DNA from: a virus
DNA: 35,408 nucleotides
Virus record (IMG/VR): IMGVR_UViG_3300020446_000036
Span: 1-35,408 of that record
Reading direction: 5' to 3' (one strand)
Shown here: one piece after another, positions 1 through 8,162 of the stretch
How the letters are laid out: the number at the start of each line of letters is the position of its first letter
How positions within the stretch are numbered: the first letter of the stretch is position 1
The notes under the pieces: generated by a model
What the model was told of the DNA's origin: nothing
What the model saw: the letters and a program-made list of their open reading frames with translations, nothing else
The model's database searches: none
Position numbers and translations under genes: made by a program

Positions 1-224
1 TAGAAGGAAATGAGATTGACCTACCTGACTACTGGCTAGGTTTGGTGGATGAGGATACAATCACAGTCCAACTCACACCAAACAAGGGATTCCAGCAGAT
101 TTATGTCGAGAACATATCAGACAACAAGGTGTACGTCGGCACACAAAGCGACAAACCGATTGATTGCTTCTACTTCATACAGGCAGAAAGAAAGGACATT
201 GACAGGATGGAGGTCGAGTATTAA
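1..224 (+). CDS. C-terminal end of a phage tail/fibre-type protein (partial)
   Basis: The reading frame is open from the left edge, with its first complete codon at base 3, so this is the last 73 residues of a longer gene and not a gene starting at the internal TTG at 42. The visible segment contains LPDYWLGLVDEDTITVQLTP and ends IDRMEVEY. The pattern of a Pro-Asp-Tyr-Trp stretch followed by LVDEDTITVQLTP recurs near the C-terminus of structural and tail-fibre proteins of marine tailed viruses (recalled family pattern, not searched). Its TAA shares one base with the ATG of the 880-residue fibre gene, so the two are probably translationally coupled. The specific structural role is unknown. Confidence 0.65.
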   Translation, partial: EGNEIDLPDYWLGLVDEDTITVQLTPNKGFQQIYVENISDNKVYVGTQSDKPIDCFYFIQAERKDIDRMEVEY

Positions 225-2866
225 TGGCAAATAGCGATAAGGACATCAAGATTACACCAAATACAGGAGAGTCTGCTTCGCCTAAGATAGAGGTGACAGG
301 TGCGGATAACGCAACCAAGACCATAACAATAAACGATGATGGCACTATATCGTTTGATTCCACCATAGCAGCAACTTCAGGTTCAATAGCAAATGGAAAT
401 GCGAACTTAGTGACAGGAGATGCGGTGTTCGACTACATCGCAACAAGCCCACTTACAGTCGGAAACGTAATAGAAGCATCAGGCACATCTGCCCTTAAAC
501 TAAAAGCAGGTTCAAGTTTCATCGATATTCTAGACGGTGGTGTAAGCAACCACATCAATGTCACTCCTGCTAGTGGTCGTTTGAATCTATTTGGAGAGAC
601 ACTCGCAATCGGTGAGGCAGACTCAACAATAACAACCGGAGGAACATATGACTTGACTCTAGATACAAACGGAGGAACAAACTCCGGTTCGATAAAGATA
701 CTAGATGGTGCAAATGGAAACATAGAGTTGGATAACAATGGTTCAGGACAGGTGGTATTCAAGGGTAATTCAACGAAGGGTTCCGGTCAATTCGTACTTA
801 ATTGTGAACAAAACTCTCATGGTATTGTTGTCAAGGGTCCACCACACTCTGCGGGAGCATCATACACACTGACGTTGCCTGATGATGATGGTGCTGCAAA
901 TCAAGTCCTAAAGACAGATGGATCAGGTAATCTCAGTTGGGTTGACCAAAGTAGCGGGGGTATCTCCGATGTGTCTTCTGACACAACACCACAATTAGGT
1001 GGAGATTTGGATGTCAATGGAAACAAGATTACATCAGCCTCAAACGCTGATGTCACAATAGAGCCAAATGGAACAGGTGACATCAACCTCTTTACCGACA
1101 AGGTGGTTGTAGGCGATGCCTCCACTAACTTTGAGATACAACACAGGACTACGACAAACTCCCTACTGCAATTCCAAGCAGGAGGAAACACACGACTCGT
1201 ATCTGATGCTGCCATATACATAAACGCAGATGAAGCAGGAACAAGTAGTGCTACTGGTAGCCTAATTAGACTTAATGCAATAACAACAAATATTGGTAAG
1301 CACAACACCAATGCCACTCTAACGACATCAGGTACAGGTGACTTGACCCTAAACACAAACTCAGGAACGAACTCAGGAACAATAAAGATTTTCGATGGTG
1401 CTAATGGAAACATAACACTCACACCGAATGGCACAGGAGCAGTCAAATTCTATGATGCCTACACGTTTCCGACATCAGATGGTAGTAATGGACAGGTTCT
1501 AACTACCGATGGTAGTGGGACATTATCATTTACAACAGTAAGTAGCGGTAGTGGTGGTGCTGTTTCGGCAGTAGCCAACGGTGCTGACAATCGTATTGCT
1601 ACGTTTAGTAGCGCAGATGCTTTGAATGGTGAGGCTAATCTGACATTCGATGGAAGCACACTGTCAGTAAATGATGCAGGTATAGACATAAGAGAACAAT
1701 ATGGAAGATTGAATTTCAAGAAGGACGCATCTACTGGTTTTGTGAATAACTACGCTATCTTCTTCTATAACAATACGGATTCGATCAGAGGTGCGATAAA
1801 CTTCAATAATTCAGGCGAAAGGATGGGTTTCAGAACAGGTTCCGATTACCAAATCTACCTACAAGACGGTGTTTTCTATCCTGTGACTGATGATGACGTA
1901 GATTTAGGAAAATCAACTAACAAGTTCAAGGACTCATTCTTTGGCCTAGTCGATGCTGAGAACTTCAAGATAAATGGTGGACAAGGTACTGATGGTCAAG
2001 TGCTAACATCAACAGGTAGTGGTGTTGCTTGGGAAACCCCAAGCGGGGGAGGTGGTGGTAGCACATCACCTGCTGGTTCGGATGGTCAAATCCAATACAA
2101 CAACGGGGGAAGTTTCGGTGGGGATGCAGACTTCACTTGGGATGATAGCAACAACAGATTGGTCATAGGCTCAACCACATCACAACATGATAGTCTAGGG
2201 AAGTTGACCGTTAAGGGTACTGATGCGGGAATGCTCATAGAAAAGCACGACGATGGTTCAAGTGGTGGACCTACTCTCGCACTTTACAGGTATTCTGCAT
2301 CTGTCGCTGATAATGATTTAATTGGTCAGGTGAATTTCCGAGGCGAGGGTTCGACAGGAAATCCATCAACATACATGTCTATCAGAACTGAGATAGAAGA
2401 TACCACTGAGGGAACGAAGGACGGCTCATTGATTGTTAGGGGATTAATCAATAACTCACAGACGAACTTGGTCGAGATTCATGGAGCAGGTCTTACGTTG
2501 AGTCAAGGGTCATACAATGTAGGCAATGTATCTAAGGATGCTAATACTGTATCAGGTTCTAGTTTGGCTAATGGTAGTTCTGTGACATTATTTACTGTCC
2601 CTGTCACTACTAGAGGATTTAGAGCAACTATATATGTGAAAGACACAAGCAACACTGAATATCAAATCGAAGAAATAATAGGATATAACACAGGATCGGG
2701 CGTTGATTTCTCATCATTCGGTCAAGTCTACAGTGGTTCTGCTCCTATCGGTTCTCTTGATGCGACGAATAGTAGCGGCACAACATTAATACAATTTACA
2801 AACGGACAGGGTAGTGCAATTAACTACCAAGCCACTATCAGTGTGACGCATATGGATTTGAGTTGA
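224..2866 (+). CDS. Large repeat-rich tail fibre protein
   Basis: An 880-residue protein very rich in Gly, Ser, Thr, Asn and Asp, with short beta-strand-like repeats and Gly/Ser hinges, as expected of trimeric viral fibres. A segment with the pattern GT-DLTL-TN-GTNSG-IKI-DGANGNI occurs twice, around residues 140-167 and 370-397. A linker of the form QVL-T-GSG--W/F followed by a Ser/Gly run occurs three times (about residues 226, 421 and 589). The last 100 residues differ in composition and may form a separate C-terminal tip. No catalytic motif or intramolecular chaperone protease triad was recognised. The start ATG overlaps the stop of the upstream structural gene. The likely role is host-surface recognition, inferred from composition and position. 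Confidence 0.75.
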   Translation: MANSDKDIKITPNTGESASPKIEVTGADNATKTITINDDGTISFDSTIAATSGSIANGNANLVTGDAVFDYIATSPLTVGNVIEASGTSALKLKAGSSFIDILDGGVSNHINVTPASGRLNLFGETLAIGEADSTITTGGTYDLTLDTNGGTNSGSIKILDGANGNIELDNNGSGQVVFKGNSTKGSGQFVLNCEQNSHGIVVKGPPHSAGASYTLTLPDDDGAANQVLKTDGSGNLSWVDQSSGGISDVSSDTTPQLGGDLDVNGNKITSASNADVTIEPNGTGDINLFTDKVVVGDASTNFEIQHRTTTNSLLQFQAGGNTRLVSDAAIYINADEAGTSSATGSLIRLNAITTNIGKHNTNATLTTSGTGDLTLNTNSGTNSGTIKIFDGANGNITLTPNGTGAVKFYDAYTFPTSDGSNGQVLTTDGSGTLSFTTVSSGSGGAVSAVANGADNRIATFSSADALNGEANLTFDGSTLSVNDAGIDIREQYGRLNFKKDASTGFVNNYAIFFYNNTDSIRGAINFNNSGERMGFRTGSDYQIYLQDGVFYPVTDDDVDLGKSTNKFKDSFFGLVDAENFKINGGQGTDGQVLTSTGSGVAWETPSGGGGGSTSPAGSDGQIQYNNGGSFGGDADFTWDDSNNRLVIGSTTSQHDSLGKLTVKGTDAGMLIEKHDDGSSGGPTLALYRYSASVADNDLIGQVNFRGEGSTGNPSTYMSIRTEIEDTTEGTKDGSLIVRGLINNSQTNLVEIHGAGLTLSQGSYNVGNVSKDANTVSGSSLANGSSVTLFTVPVTTRGFRATIYVKDTSNTEYQIEEIIGYNTGSGVDFSSFGQVYSGSAPIGSLDATNSSGTTLIQFTNGQGSAINYQATISVTHMDLS
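640..1412 (+). repeat. Duplicated fibre motif, copies at about 640-724 and 1333-1412
   Basis: Two diverged copies encode nearly the same 28-residue unit (GT-DLTL-TN-GTNSG-IKI-DGANGNI). The DNA copies differ mainly at third positions and a few codons. This suggests an old internal duplication that built the fibre by adding modules. Confidence 0.6.
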
Positions 2867-2875
2867 GGTGATTGA

Positions 2876-3622
2876 ATGGGAAGACAGCCTTTTAGATTAG
2901 TACAAGCAGATGGAACGGTTAAGTCGGCAGCAGATGTAGGTGCTGGTGGAGGTGGTAGTAGAAGCACTTTGCTAAAAGCATTCGTAGATGGCTATGGTAA
3001 GAACAACACTAACGCAGGTGTATCAAACTATCAAAATACGTTGACCACAGCGAATCACACTTCACAAAGCCTTTATTCCACAATAACACTCAATAATGCT
3101 AATTATGAAGGGGCGCATGGATATCCATTTATGGCTACTATGGATGGTAGTGTGACAAAGGTGAGGGCTAGATTTTACAGGGCAGAAACAGGTTCGGAGT
3201 TAACTGACCCTAAAGTAAGAATAGGTATCTATGATGTTGATGAGATAAGCACAGGTAGATTGCAGGTCACTGACCTACAAGGGTATTGGGATATGCCAAC
3301 AGACTCAACCGGACATGTGACAATCACAGGTCTTACGAGTGGTAGTGTTAGTCTGACTAGGGGAAAGATGTATTTCGTAGCCTATGTTCTACTATATGAC
3401 TATCAAGGTAATTCATCCACTTGCGCTCAATTTGCTGGAAACTCTAGTGACTTTGAAAGGCAGTTGATACATGGCGTTAACTCAAACCCAACTAAACAAG
3501 CGTACCTATACGAACCTGCATTAGACCATACCTTACCCTCTACATGGGGCCATAGTGCAAATTATTTTGACGTAGGCACAACCTTTTACAGTAGACCTTG
3601 GTTCAACTTATATGCTTCGTAG
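2876..3622 (+). CDS. Putative second fibre/tail-tip protein
   Basis: A 248-residue protein starting MGRQPFRLVQADGTVKSAAD, then a Gly-rich hinge (about residues 23-28), then a region rich in aromatic residues, Thr and Ser that looks all-beta (YFVAYVLLYDYQGNSST is one predicted strand-rich segment). It follows the large fibre after a 9-base gap and has an excellent ribosome binding site, GAGGTGATT, just before its ATG. Hinge plus globular beta domain would suit a tail-tip or receptor-binding adhesin, but no named family was recognised. The role is inferred from position and composition. Confidence 0.6.
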   Translation: MGRQPFRLVQADGTVKSAADVGAGGGGSRSTLLKAFVDGYGKNNTNAGVSNYQNTLTTANHTSQSLYSTITLNNANYEGAHGYPFMATMDGSVTKVRARFYRAETGSELTDPKVRIGIYDVDEISTGRLQVTDLQGYWDMPTDSTGHVTITGLTSGSVSLTRGKMYFVAYVLLYDYQGNSSTCAQFAGNSSDFERQLIHGVNSNPTKQAYLYEPALDHTLPSTWGHSANYFDVGTTFYSRPWFNLYAS

Positions 3623-3630
3623 GTGATTAA

Positions 3631-3921
3631 ATGGAAAGAAATAGACCGGGAATACCCCTTAGAAACTCAATAGAGTATAACAATGGAATACGCACTGAGA
3701 CAATGGAAGATATTGATTGGTTTGATATAAGAGAACATAGGAATGCTTGGCTGGTATTCACAGACATATATGCTCTAAGCGACATCAACTCAGGCTTGAC
3801 AGAACAACAAAAAACTGAAATAAACACTTTCAGACAAGAACTGAGGGACATCACAGAATATGCCACTGCAAATGAGGCATGTGATAACTTTCCACAAGTA
3901 CCGGATTGGGTAGAGGATTGA
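3631..3921 (+). CDS. Tail-assembly-chaperone-like protein (Phage_tail_APC type)
   Basis: A 96-residue protein. From about residue 29 it shows the pattern R-x-x-R-N-x-W-L followed by T-D-x-x-x-L-x-D, and near residue 69 the segment FRQELRDIT. These match my recollection of the small phage tail assembly chaperone family (R..RN..L..TDW..L.D ... YRQALRDI). The C-terminus FPQVPDWVED, with Pro and Trp, is also typical. In known phages such proteins lie directly downstream of fibre genes and help fibre folding or attachment, which is the position seen here. It has a clear AGGTGATTAA ribosome site overlapping the end of the previous gene. Family assignment is by pattern only. Confidence 0.55.
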   Translation: MERNRPGIPLRNSIEYNNGIRTETMEDIDWFDIREHRNAWLVFTDIYALSDINSGLTEQQKTEINTFRQELRDITEYATANEACDNFPQVPDWVED

Positions 3922-3927
3922 TAGAAA

Positions 3928-4218
3928 ATGGCACTTAGAATAACATATGAAACAGACCACGGAATAAACTGCACTGAAGCGCATTGTGTGATAAGTAGAG
4001 CAAGATGTATCAAAGGAGAAGCGAATTTCACATTGACATACAATGGGGAGATATATTACAATGAGCAATCGTATTTAGATGGAAAGACACCCGTTGCCGG
4101 ATTCAACATGGAGTACGAATTAGACATAAATGATGATGCTAATCATTACAATATAGTAAAGGAATGCTATGAGCATCTCAAGACTGTCGATGGATTCGAC
4201 AATGGTGTAGATTGTTAG
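3928..4218 (+). CDS. Small tail-module protein of unknown function
   Basis: A 96-residue protein starting MALRITYETDHGINC and ending FDNGVDC. Small proteins with an ETDHG-type start and a C-terminal ..DC are common after fibre genes in marine tailed viruses, where they are annotated as hypothetical. It has four cysteines in the first 34 residues or so, plus one near the middle of the C-terminal half and one at the very end, and a mixed alpha/beta composition. It starts six bases after the chaperone-like gene with only a weak ribosome site. No function can be assigned beyond co-occurrence with the fibre block. Confidence 0.6.
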   Translation: MALRITYETDHGINCTEAHCVISRARCIKGEANFTLTYNGEIYYNEQSYLDGKTPVAGFNMEYELDINDDANHYNIVKECYEHLKTVDGFDNGVDC

Positions 4219-4352
4219 ATTTCAAACCTACTAGAGACATGCATCTGCACCAATACGCAGATGAATACTATGTTGAAGTAGAGTATGAGCATCGTGGATA
4301 TCTCTACTCCCCTTTGCTCATTGATGAACATAGTCATCAATATGGTGTATGA
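4212..4352 (+). CDS. Possible 46-residue protein after the tail block
   Basis: An open frame from TTG at 4212 (alternative ATG at 4239) to TGA at 4350-4352, overlapping the previous stop by seven bases. The product, MLDFKPTRDMHLHQYADEYY then VEVEYEHRGYLYSPLLIDEH and a short tail, is rich in His, Tyr, Asp and Glu like the neighbouring tail proteins, which favours real coding. Against it are the rare start codon, the weak ribosome site and a competing membrane-like frame on the opposite strand. It is the last plausible plus-strand gene before the convergent junction. Confidence 0.35.
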   Translation: MLDFKPTRDMHLHQYADEYYVEVEYEHRGYLYSPLLIDEHSHQYGV

Positions 4353-4605
4353 CATCAACAATACTACAACGAGGAAAGTTGAGATATTGTAGCCAACAGT
4401 GCCGAACCTCATCAGTTCAGCCTCAGTAGTGTCATGAGCGTGGTCATGAATCTATTTCTATTCGGCACATCCAATGTTAATTCGTCCATCGTCTCATTAG
4501 CCCACTCATTGAACCATTGGCAGTTCCGTTCCACAGTGTAGAAATTACACTGGGTCGTAAATTAACATTGTGTTTGAAGGGGCGATCTTGTGCAAAAAAA
4601 CGAGC
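4353..4605. other. Convergent junction between the tail block and the replication block
   Basis: About 250 bases without a convincing gene, between plus-strand genes ending at 4218 or 4352 and minus-strand genes ending at 4606. It contains a perfect hairpin at 4534-4552 and an A7 tract at 4594-4600, which reads as U7 on the minus strand. I see nothing else in it. Confidence 0.6.
4534..4552 (+). terminator. Hairpin in the convergent junction
   Basis: Perfect 7-bp stem CAGTGTA/TACACTG with a 5-base loop (gaaat). It lies downstream of the plus-strand tail block and may stabilise or process the 3' end of that transcript. No T run follows it directly, so it is not a classical intrinsic terminator. 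Confidence 0.4.
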
Positions 4606-4618
4606 CTAAATTTTCTCG
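4594..4618 (-). terminator. Hairpin plus U7 at the end of the minus-strand operon
   Basis: On the minus strand the stop of the zinc-ribbon gene lies inside a weak 4-bp stem (CGAG/CTCG) followed directly by seven Ts (complement of 4594-4600). Archaeal RNA polymerase terminates at oligo-U, so this is a good candidate end for the whole replication operon. A T7 run at 4622-4628 could serve plus-strand transcripts in the same way. Confidence 0.5.
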
Positions 4619-4773
4619 AAATTTTTTTGGGAGGCGGAAGCGACGGACCAAAGGCCCGAACACTCCCGACACTCCCAAATCTTAATTTTCTTTGGCGAAC
4701 CGACGTATACGCCTGATATTCTCAGGGGTATTGTCCATTGTCCACAATAGGGGCATTTGTCATGAAGACCCAC
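4606..4773 (-). CDS. Small zinc-ribbon protein
   Basis: A 55-residue protein with CPYCG near residue 9 and CREC near residue 37, so two CxxC knuckles about 25 residues apart as in a treble-clef or rubredoxin-like zinc ribbon. I chose GTG at 4773, which overlaps the end of the upstream membrane-protein gene; the frame is open further upstream, to 4857, but that stretch overlaps the membrane-protein gene. It is the last gene of the minus-strand block. It could bind DNA, RNA or a protein partner; nothing indicates which. Confidence 0.55.
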   Translation of the reverse strand: MGLHDKCPYCGQWTIPLRISGVYVGSPKKIKIWECRECSGLWSVASASQKNFEKI

Positions 4774-4918
4774 TTCTCTCACTCTCTTCCCTGATGAGCG
4801 TTTCCATGTACTCTTCCACGTTAGAGTGCGTGTATCGAGTGCTGCCAAACGCTGCAAAGAAAAGCAACGAGATTACTATCACAAATATTATCCAACCAAA
4901 CCATTCCCAAGGTGTCAT
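4760..4918 (-). CDS. Small single-span membrane protein
   Basis: A 52-residue product starting MTPWEWFGWIIFVIVISLLF. One strongly hydrophobic helix (about residues 8-23) is followed by a charged tail of about 28 residues ending ESERSGSS. Its ATG overlaps the stop of the exonuclease gene (TAAATG), and its end overlaps the zinc-ribbon gene, so it fits the overlapping style of this block. It is short enough to be missed by usual gene callers. Possible roles such as anchoring, a holin-like function or superinfection exclusion are guesses. Confidence 0.55.
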   Translation of the reverse strand: MTPWEWFGWIIFVIVISLLFFAAFGSTRYTHSNVEEYMETLIREESERSGSS

Positions 4919-5512
4919 TTACCATTCAACTCCTAATTCAACTTCTTCTTCCTTCTCAATAGAATATCCCTTGACAAAGGAATTCTCTTGACCATACTTC
5001 CATAGATCATAAACCAACTCGCAGTCCTTAAGACAATACTCAGCAACCTCAGAGTAGCCACCCCTCTTCCAAACGATAGGTGCTTCCTCACTTGTCATAG
5101 TCTTGTCGTCTCCTAGGGTCTTCGTCACAAGGTTCGATAGGGTGAATCTCTCACCTGTTATCGATCTTATGTCCCTACTGGTATCGATGTAGGCTTTCTT
5201 ATCTAGGTATTTCTTTATGCAATATATGTCAAGTGCATTCTTCAACACAGGAAGATCGAAGGAAACGATGTTGTGTCCTAGTAGTTTGCCTCCCTTCTGC
5301 AAGTGATCATCGAGATCATACTTCAATTGCGAGATAGGCTTTACAGTATAACCACTCTTCTGAAGGGAGTCAACTGGCTCATCGATGTATATCGTGCCGT
5401 TGCTACCATCCCAAGTACATACAGTCGATACCTGAAACATATGGGTATTGCCCCATCCCCCTATCTCATGGGAGTAGTTCTTCGTCTCAAGGTCTATCGC
5501 TAGGACACTCAT
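4919..5512 (-). CDS. DnaQ-like 3'-5' exonuclease (DEDDy type)
   Basis: A 197-residue protein with an RNase H-like exonuclease signature. It has D7 and E9 in AIDLET (ExoI), a GHNIVSFDLPVL segment (ExoII with its Asp), and EYCLKDCELVYDLW near the C-terminus, where Tyr-x3-Asp is the ExoIII pattern of DEDDy enzymes. This is a stand-alone nuclease domain about the size of a bacterial epsilon-like domain. The viral polymerase carries its own exonuclease motifs, so this enzyme more likely acts in repair, end trimming or RNA removal than as the main proofreader. It overlaps the upstream gene by ATGA. Confidence 0.75.
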   Translation of the reverse strand: MSVLAIDLETKNYSHEIGGWGNTHMFQVSTVCTWDGSNGTIYIDEPVDSLQKSGYTVKPISQLKYDLDDHLQKGGKLLGHNIVSFDLPVLKNALDIYCIKKYLDKKAYIDTSRDIRSITGERFTLSNLVTKTLGDDKTMTSEEAPIVWKRGGYSEVAEYCLKDCELVYDLWKYGQENSFVKGYSIEKEEEVELGVEW

Positions 5513-5739
5513 TTCTTATCATCTGACCAAAGTTTGTCTATCTTCTTCTGCTCTGCTGCTTTGGGATCGGGAGCGGTTGCTGGTGTTCCTTTCGCCATCC
5601 ATGCGCATAGTTTGTCTCCACCTACGTTGATCATGGTCTTCACTTCCCATCCTTCCTTTCCATAGGTGTTCAAGGACTCCGTAATTACCTTGGGTCCATC
5701 ACTTACATCGAATATCAGATATTGGTGTTCGTATTTCAT
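5509..5739 (-). CDS. Small DUF4177-like protein
   Basis: A 76-residue protein. The segment LNTYGKEGWEVKTMINVGG matches the recalled DUF4177 pattern (LN..G.EGWELV), a small alpha/beta domain of unknown function frequent in phages and bacteria. The C-terminal third is Pro/Ala/Lys rich and probably disordered. It overlaps the exonuclease gene by ATGA. The match is by eye. Confidence 0.5.
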   Translation of the reverse strand: MKYEHQYLIFDVSDGPKVITESLNTYGKEGWEVKTMINVGGDKLCAWMAKGTPATAPDPKAAEQKKIDKLWSDDKK

Positions 5740-5813
5740 AATACCACTCTTTCCAATACAATGTGTGATTCGGTTGGTATTTGAACATTGTCAATCTTTT
5801 CATCCTCTTTCAT
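5736..5813 (-). CDS. Possible 25-residue peptide gene
   Basis: An ATG at 5813 opens a 25-residue frame (MKEDEKIDNVQIPTESHIVL then ERVVL) whose TGA overlaps the next ATG as ATGA. It fills exactly the only gap between the helicase-like ATPase gene and the DUF4177-like gene. The overlap pattern fits neighbouring genes, but the length is too small to be sure; it could be a translational-coupling leader. Confidence 0.3.
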   Translation of the reverse strand: MKEDEKIDNVQIPTESHIVLERVVL

Positions 5814-5818
5814 GGTAA

Positions 5819-7264
5819 TCATTCCCCTACCCACTTTATGTATGCCTTCTTCGCTATCCTCTTTTCCTCAAAGTTGTCTGATATCTTTTGGAACCACTTG
5901 TAGATAGTTGATTCTCCCTTCTTCGTGGTTGATCTAACCTTACCTATCAATATGGTCTTGTTGACGAACCCATCAGAATCAGGCTTGTTCAACTCGTCAT
6001 ACACCTGCTTGAAGATATTCACGTTTGCCTTCTCTTGAAGTCCCTTTCTCTCGACTCTAAGTGCAGTATCCAGCCACGATACTAGACTCTTGTAGCACTG
6101 CCTGATCAGTGATCCTGCCTGTGCCACGTTCCTTGAGTTCACTTGGAACCTCTTTGATTTGTCAGTAATACTAGGTGCTTCTGCGATTGCACATAGCATC
6201 GATATCCTGACCAAGTGGTTGTTCAACCTAGTTAAGAAGTTCGTTGCTATATCCATAACTTCAGCCCTACTGCTTTCCACATACTTACGCATACTCTCAT
6301 ACTCACGAAGCACTGCGTTATTGAAGTCATTGGAGAATGTCATTACCTTGAGTGGGTCATTACCTACATCGGTATATCTCTCCTTCAATGTCTCATGTAC
6401 CTTGGCAAAACCTTGAGCAAACCTCTCGATGGGTGCTTTGTTGTCTACTACCTTCCCATACTCGTTGATCACACTAGTGCGTATCTCATCTTGGATCGAT
6501 TGGGGAACCTCCCAAATGAATATCAGCATCCTTTGCATGATACCCTTCTCAGCAATAACCGATGTCAGTGCCTTTGGTATGTATGAGGTGGCGTAGACAG
6601 ACCGTTGACATCTGCATTCTAGGACAGTATCACCATCCTTGAGTTTCTTGGTGATGACCCAGTTCTCTCCCCAAAGAGTATTCATCAGTGTCATGAGATA
6701 CATAACCACATTCTCTTTGTGTTGTGATTGCTTGAATACACCCGAATACTCAAATTCGTCGTATACGATCAGTCCATCTCCTTCCAATGCACCCTTGATC
6801 TGCACATCGATGTATTCTCTCACTGGACCCTCACCGTTATCCACGATGACTTCCTCTTGCTTCATCGATCCTATCAGTGCTGCATCTGTTATCTCCTTGA
6901 CATCGAAGATGTCAAAGTAATGTCCTCTAGATTGTAGCAATTCAAACGTCTTCTTCGCTACAGGACCAAAGAAGTTGTACAACTCGGTCTTTCCCGAACC
7001 TGAAGTCTGCATCCAAAGGAAGGGTATTCTTGTGTCTTCCCTTCTCTTTCCACTTGGGATGCAAACCATGTCCTTAGACATCTGCCCTAACAACACGAAT
7101 GCTGACATCGCAGCAGGTACGTGGTTGTATTTCGACACATCAGTTGCACTTGCAGTATACTCCTTGATCAAGGCTGGCAAGTCCAACTTGTTGCTTACTT
7201 CTGTCTCCTGTTCTTCTTCTAAGAACCCATAGTAGAGTTCATCTTCATCATATCCATCTATCAT
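5819..7264 (-). CDS. Helicase-like P-loop ATPase (DUF3987-like), probable replication protein
   Basis: A 481-residue protein with Walker A TSGSGKT at about residues 87-93 and a Walker B-like strand GLIVYDEFE at 164-172. The C-terminal 80 residues include a segment (FVNKTILIGKVRSTTKKGES) that looks like a winged-helix region. The pattern resembles the DUF3987/primase-associated ATPases found beside archaeo-eukaryotic primases in mobile elements. The nearby primase gene supports a role as replicative helicase or helicase loader. No MCM helicase is visible in this window. I chose the ATG at 7264 because GGTGAT lies six bases before it; an ATG at 7270 overlaps the previous stop. Confidence 0.5.
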   Translation of the reverse strand: MIDGYDEDELYYGFLEEEQETEVSNKLDLPALIKEYTASATDVSKYNHVPAAMSAFVLLGQMSKDMVCIPSGKRREDTRIPFLWMQTSGSGKTELYNFFGPVAKKTFELLQSRGHYFDIFDVKEITDAALIGSMKQEEVIVDNGEGPVREYIDVQIKGALEGDGLIVYDEFEYSGVFKQSQHKENVVMYLMTLMNTLWGENWVITKKLKDGDTVLECRCQRSVYATSYIPKALTSVIAEKGIMQRMLIFIWEVPQSIQDEIRTSVINEYGKVVDNKAPIERFAQGFAKVHETLKERYTDVGNDPLKVMTFSNDFNNAVLREYESMRKYVESSRAEVMDIATNFLTRLNNHLVRISMLCAIAEAPSITDKSKRFQVNSRNVAQAGSLIRQCYKSLVSWLDTALRVERKGLQEKANVNIFKQVYDELNKPDSDGFVNKTILIGKVRSTTKKGESTIYKWFQKISDNFEEKRIAKKAYIKWVGE

Positions 7265-7266
7265 TT

Positions 7267-7965
7267 TCATATCACCATTTTATCTTCGGAGTTTAGCACA
7301 TCCAATATTCTATGTGCAAGGACTTTTCCGAATCCCTCTAGAGCGGCAATCTCCTTCACGGAGGATTCACCTATCTCCATTATAGACCCAAACTCATCAA
7401 TCAGCAACTTAGCCTTTGAAGGGCTTATTCCCTTTATTGATGTCAGTACGTCTATCCTCAAATCACCTGTGCTTATCTTCTGCTTGATGAGGGTAGGGGC
7501 ATGTATGTCCCTACTCACATTGCTCATCTTGCACACTGATGTTATTATTCTAGCAGCCCTCTTCGCATTATCGACTAGGATGATGTTAGCGTCTGTATCT
7601 AACAGTATCCTGCCTATGCCACCGAGGAACTTGTTCGTGTACATGGCGATTGAGTTCTTATTGAACTTCATCCCCATGACTCGCTTTGCGTATTCCGTTA
7701 TCGCTGCGTCAATGTTTCCATAGACTATTACGATGTTGTTCATGTATGCCCTATCCATGTTATCCAGTTGGTTCCATAGTCTCTTGTTGACCACTGAACC
7801 TAGGAAGTCTATGGCAGACTTTGCCTCAAAGCACGTTTCTCCATAGATGTAGTCTCCTATCTCCAACCACTTCTTCTCATATGGTATATTCAACTTCATA
7901 GCATGAGTCTCAACCATATCAGCGAGATCAGAGTTCTCTCTACTATCTATGAGTAGTTTATTCAT
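7267..7965 (-). CDS. XPF/ERCC4-type structure-specific nuclease with helix-hairpin-helix domain
   Basis: A 232-residue protein. The N-terminus LLIDSREN starts the ERCC4 nuclease fold. GDYIYG (Gly37-Asp38) and EAKSAID (Glu47, Lys49, Asp53) match the GD..ERKxxxD catalytic signature, with Ala replacing the usual Arg. Residues about 174-223 hold tandem helix-hairpin-helix motifs (IKGISPSKAKLLIDEFGS and ALEGFGKVLAHRIL). This is the XPF/Mus81/Hef nuclease layout without a helicase domain, as in crenarchaeal XPF. It would cut branched or flap DNA at stalled forks or recombination intermediates. The start chosen is the ATG that overlaps the upstream TGA as ATGA. Confidence 0.85.
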   Translation of the reverse strand: MNKLLIDSRENSDLADMVETHAMKLNIPYEKKWLEIGDYIYGETCFEAKSAIDFLGSVVNKRLWNQLDNMDRAYMNNIVIVYGNIDAAITEYAKRVMGMKFNKNSIAMYTNKFLGGIGRILLDTDANIILVDNAKRAARIITSVCKMSNVSRDIHAPTLIKQKISTGDLRIDVLTSIKGISPSKAKLLIDEFGSIMEIGESSVKEIAALEGFGKVLAHRILDVLNSEDKMVI

Positions 7966-8162
7966 ACACAACCACCAACTAGATTGAATGTGCTTTCTAT
8001 GAATGCCATCATTCCCGTTAGATAGAATCCTACCCTAGTGTAGAATATCTTATCCTCCCTATCCTGTTTCTTTTTCTTAGCATCAATGACCGACTTGGCA
8101 GTATCGATGATTGGGCTTTCTACTATTTCCTTCTTCTTTCTAGAGAATATCTTCTTTATCAT
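7962..8162 (-). CDS. Small basic protein with a C-terminal hydrophobic helix
   Basis: A 66-residue protein starting MIKKIFSRKKKE at the ATG that overlaps the primase stop by ATGA. The first 45 residues are Lys-rich, and the last 20 or so (FYLTGMMAFIESTFNLVGG) are moderately hydrophobic and could be a membrane or amphipathic helix. No family recognised. It lies between the primase and the XPF-like nuclease. Confidence 0.55.
   Translation of the reverse strand: MIKKIFSRKKKEIVESPIIDTAKSVIDAKKKKQDREDKIFYTRVGFYLTGMMAFIESTFNLVGGCV

Noticed and set aside
901-1446. A 181-residue minus-strand frame inside the fibre gene
   Set aside because: Antisense to the repeat-rich fibre; the long open frame results from the Gly/Ser/Thr codon bias of the fibre.
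3627-4043. A 138-residue minus-strand frame
   Set aside because: Antisense to the tail-assembly-chaperone-like gene, whose family pattern and ribosome site are convincing.
4692-4991. A 99-residue plus-strand frame
   Set aside because: It opposes the zinc-ribbon, membrane-protein and exonuclease genes, which have clear motifs or operon overlaps.
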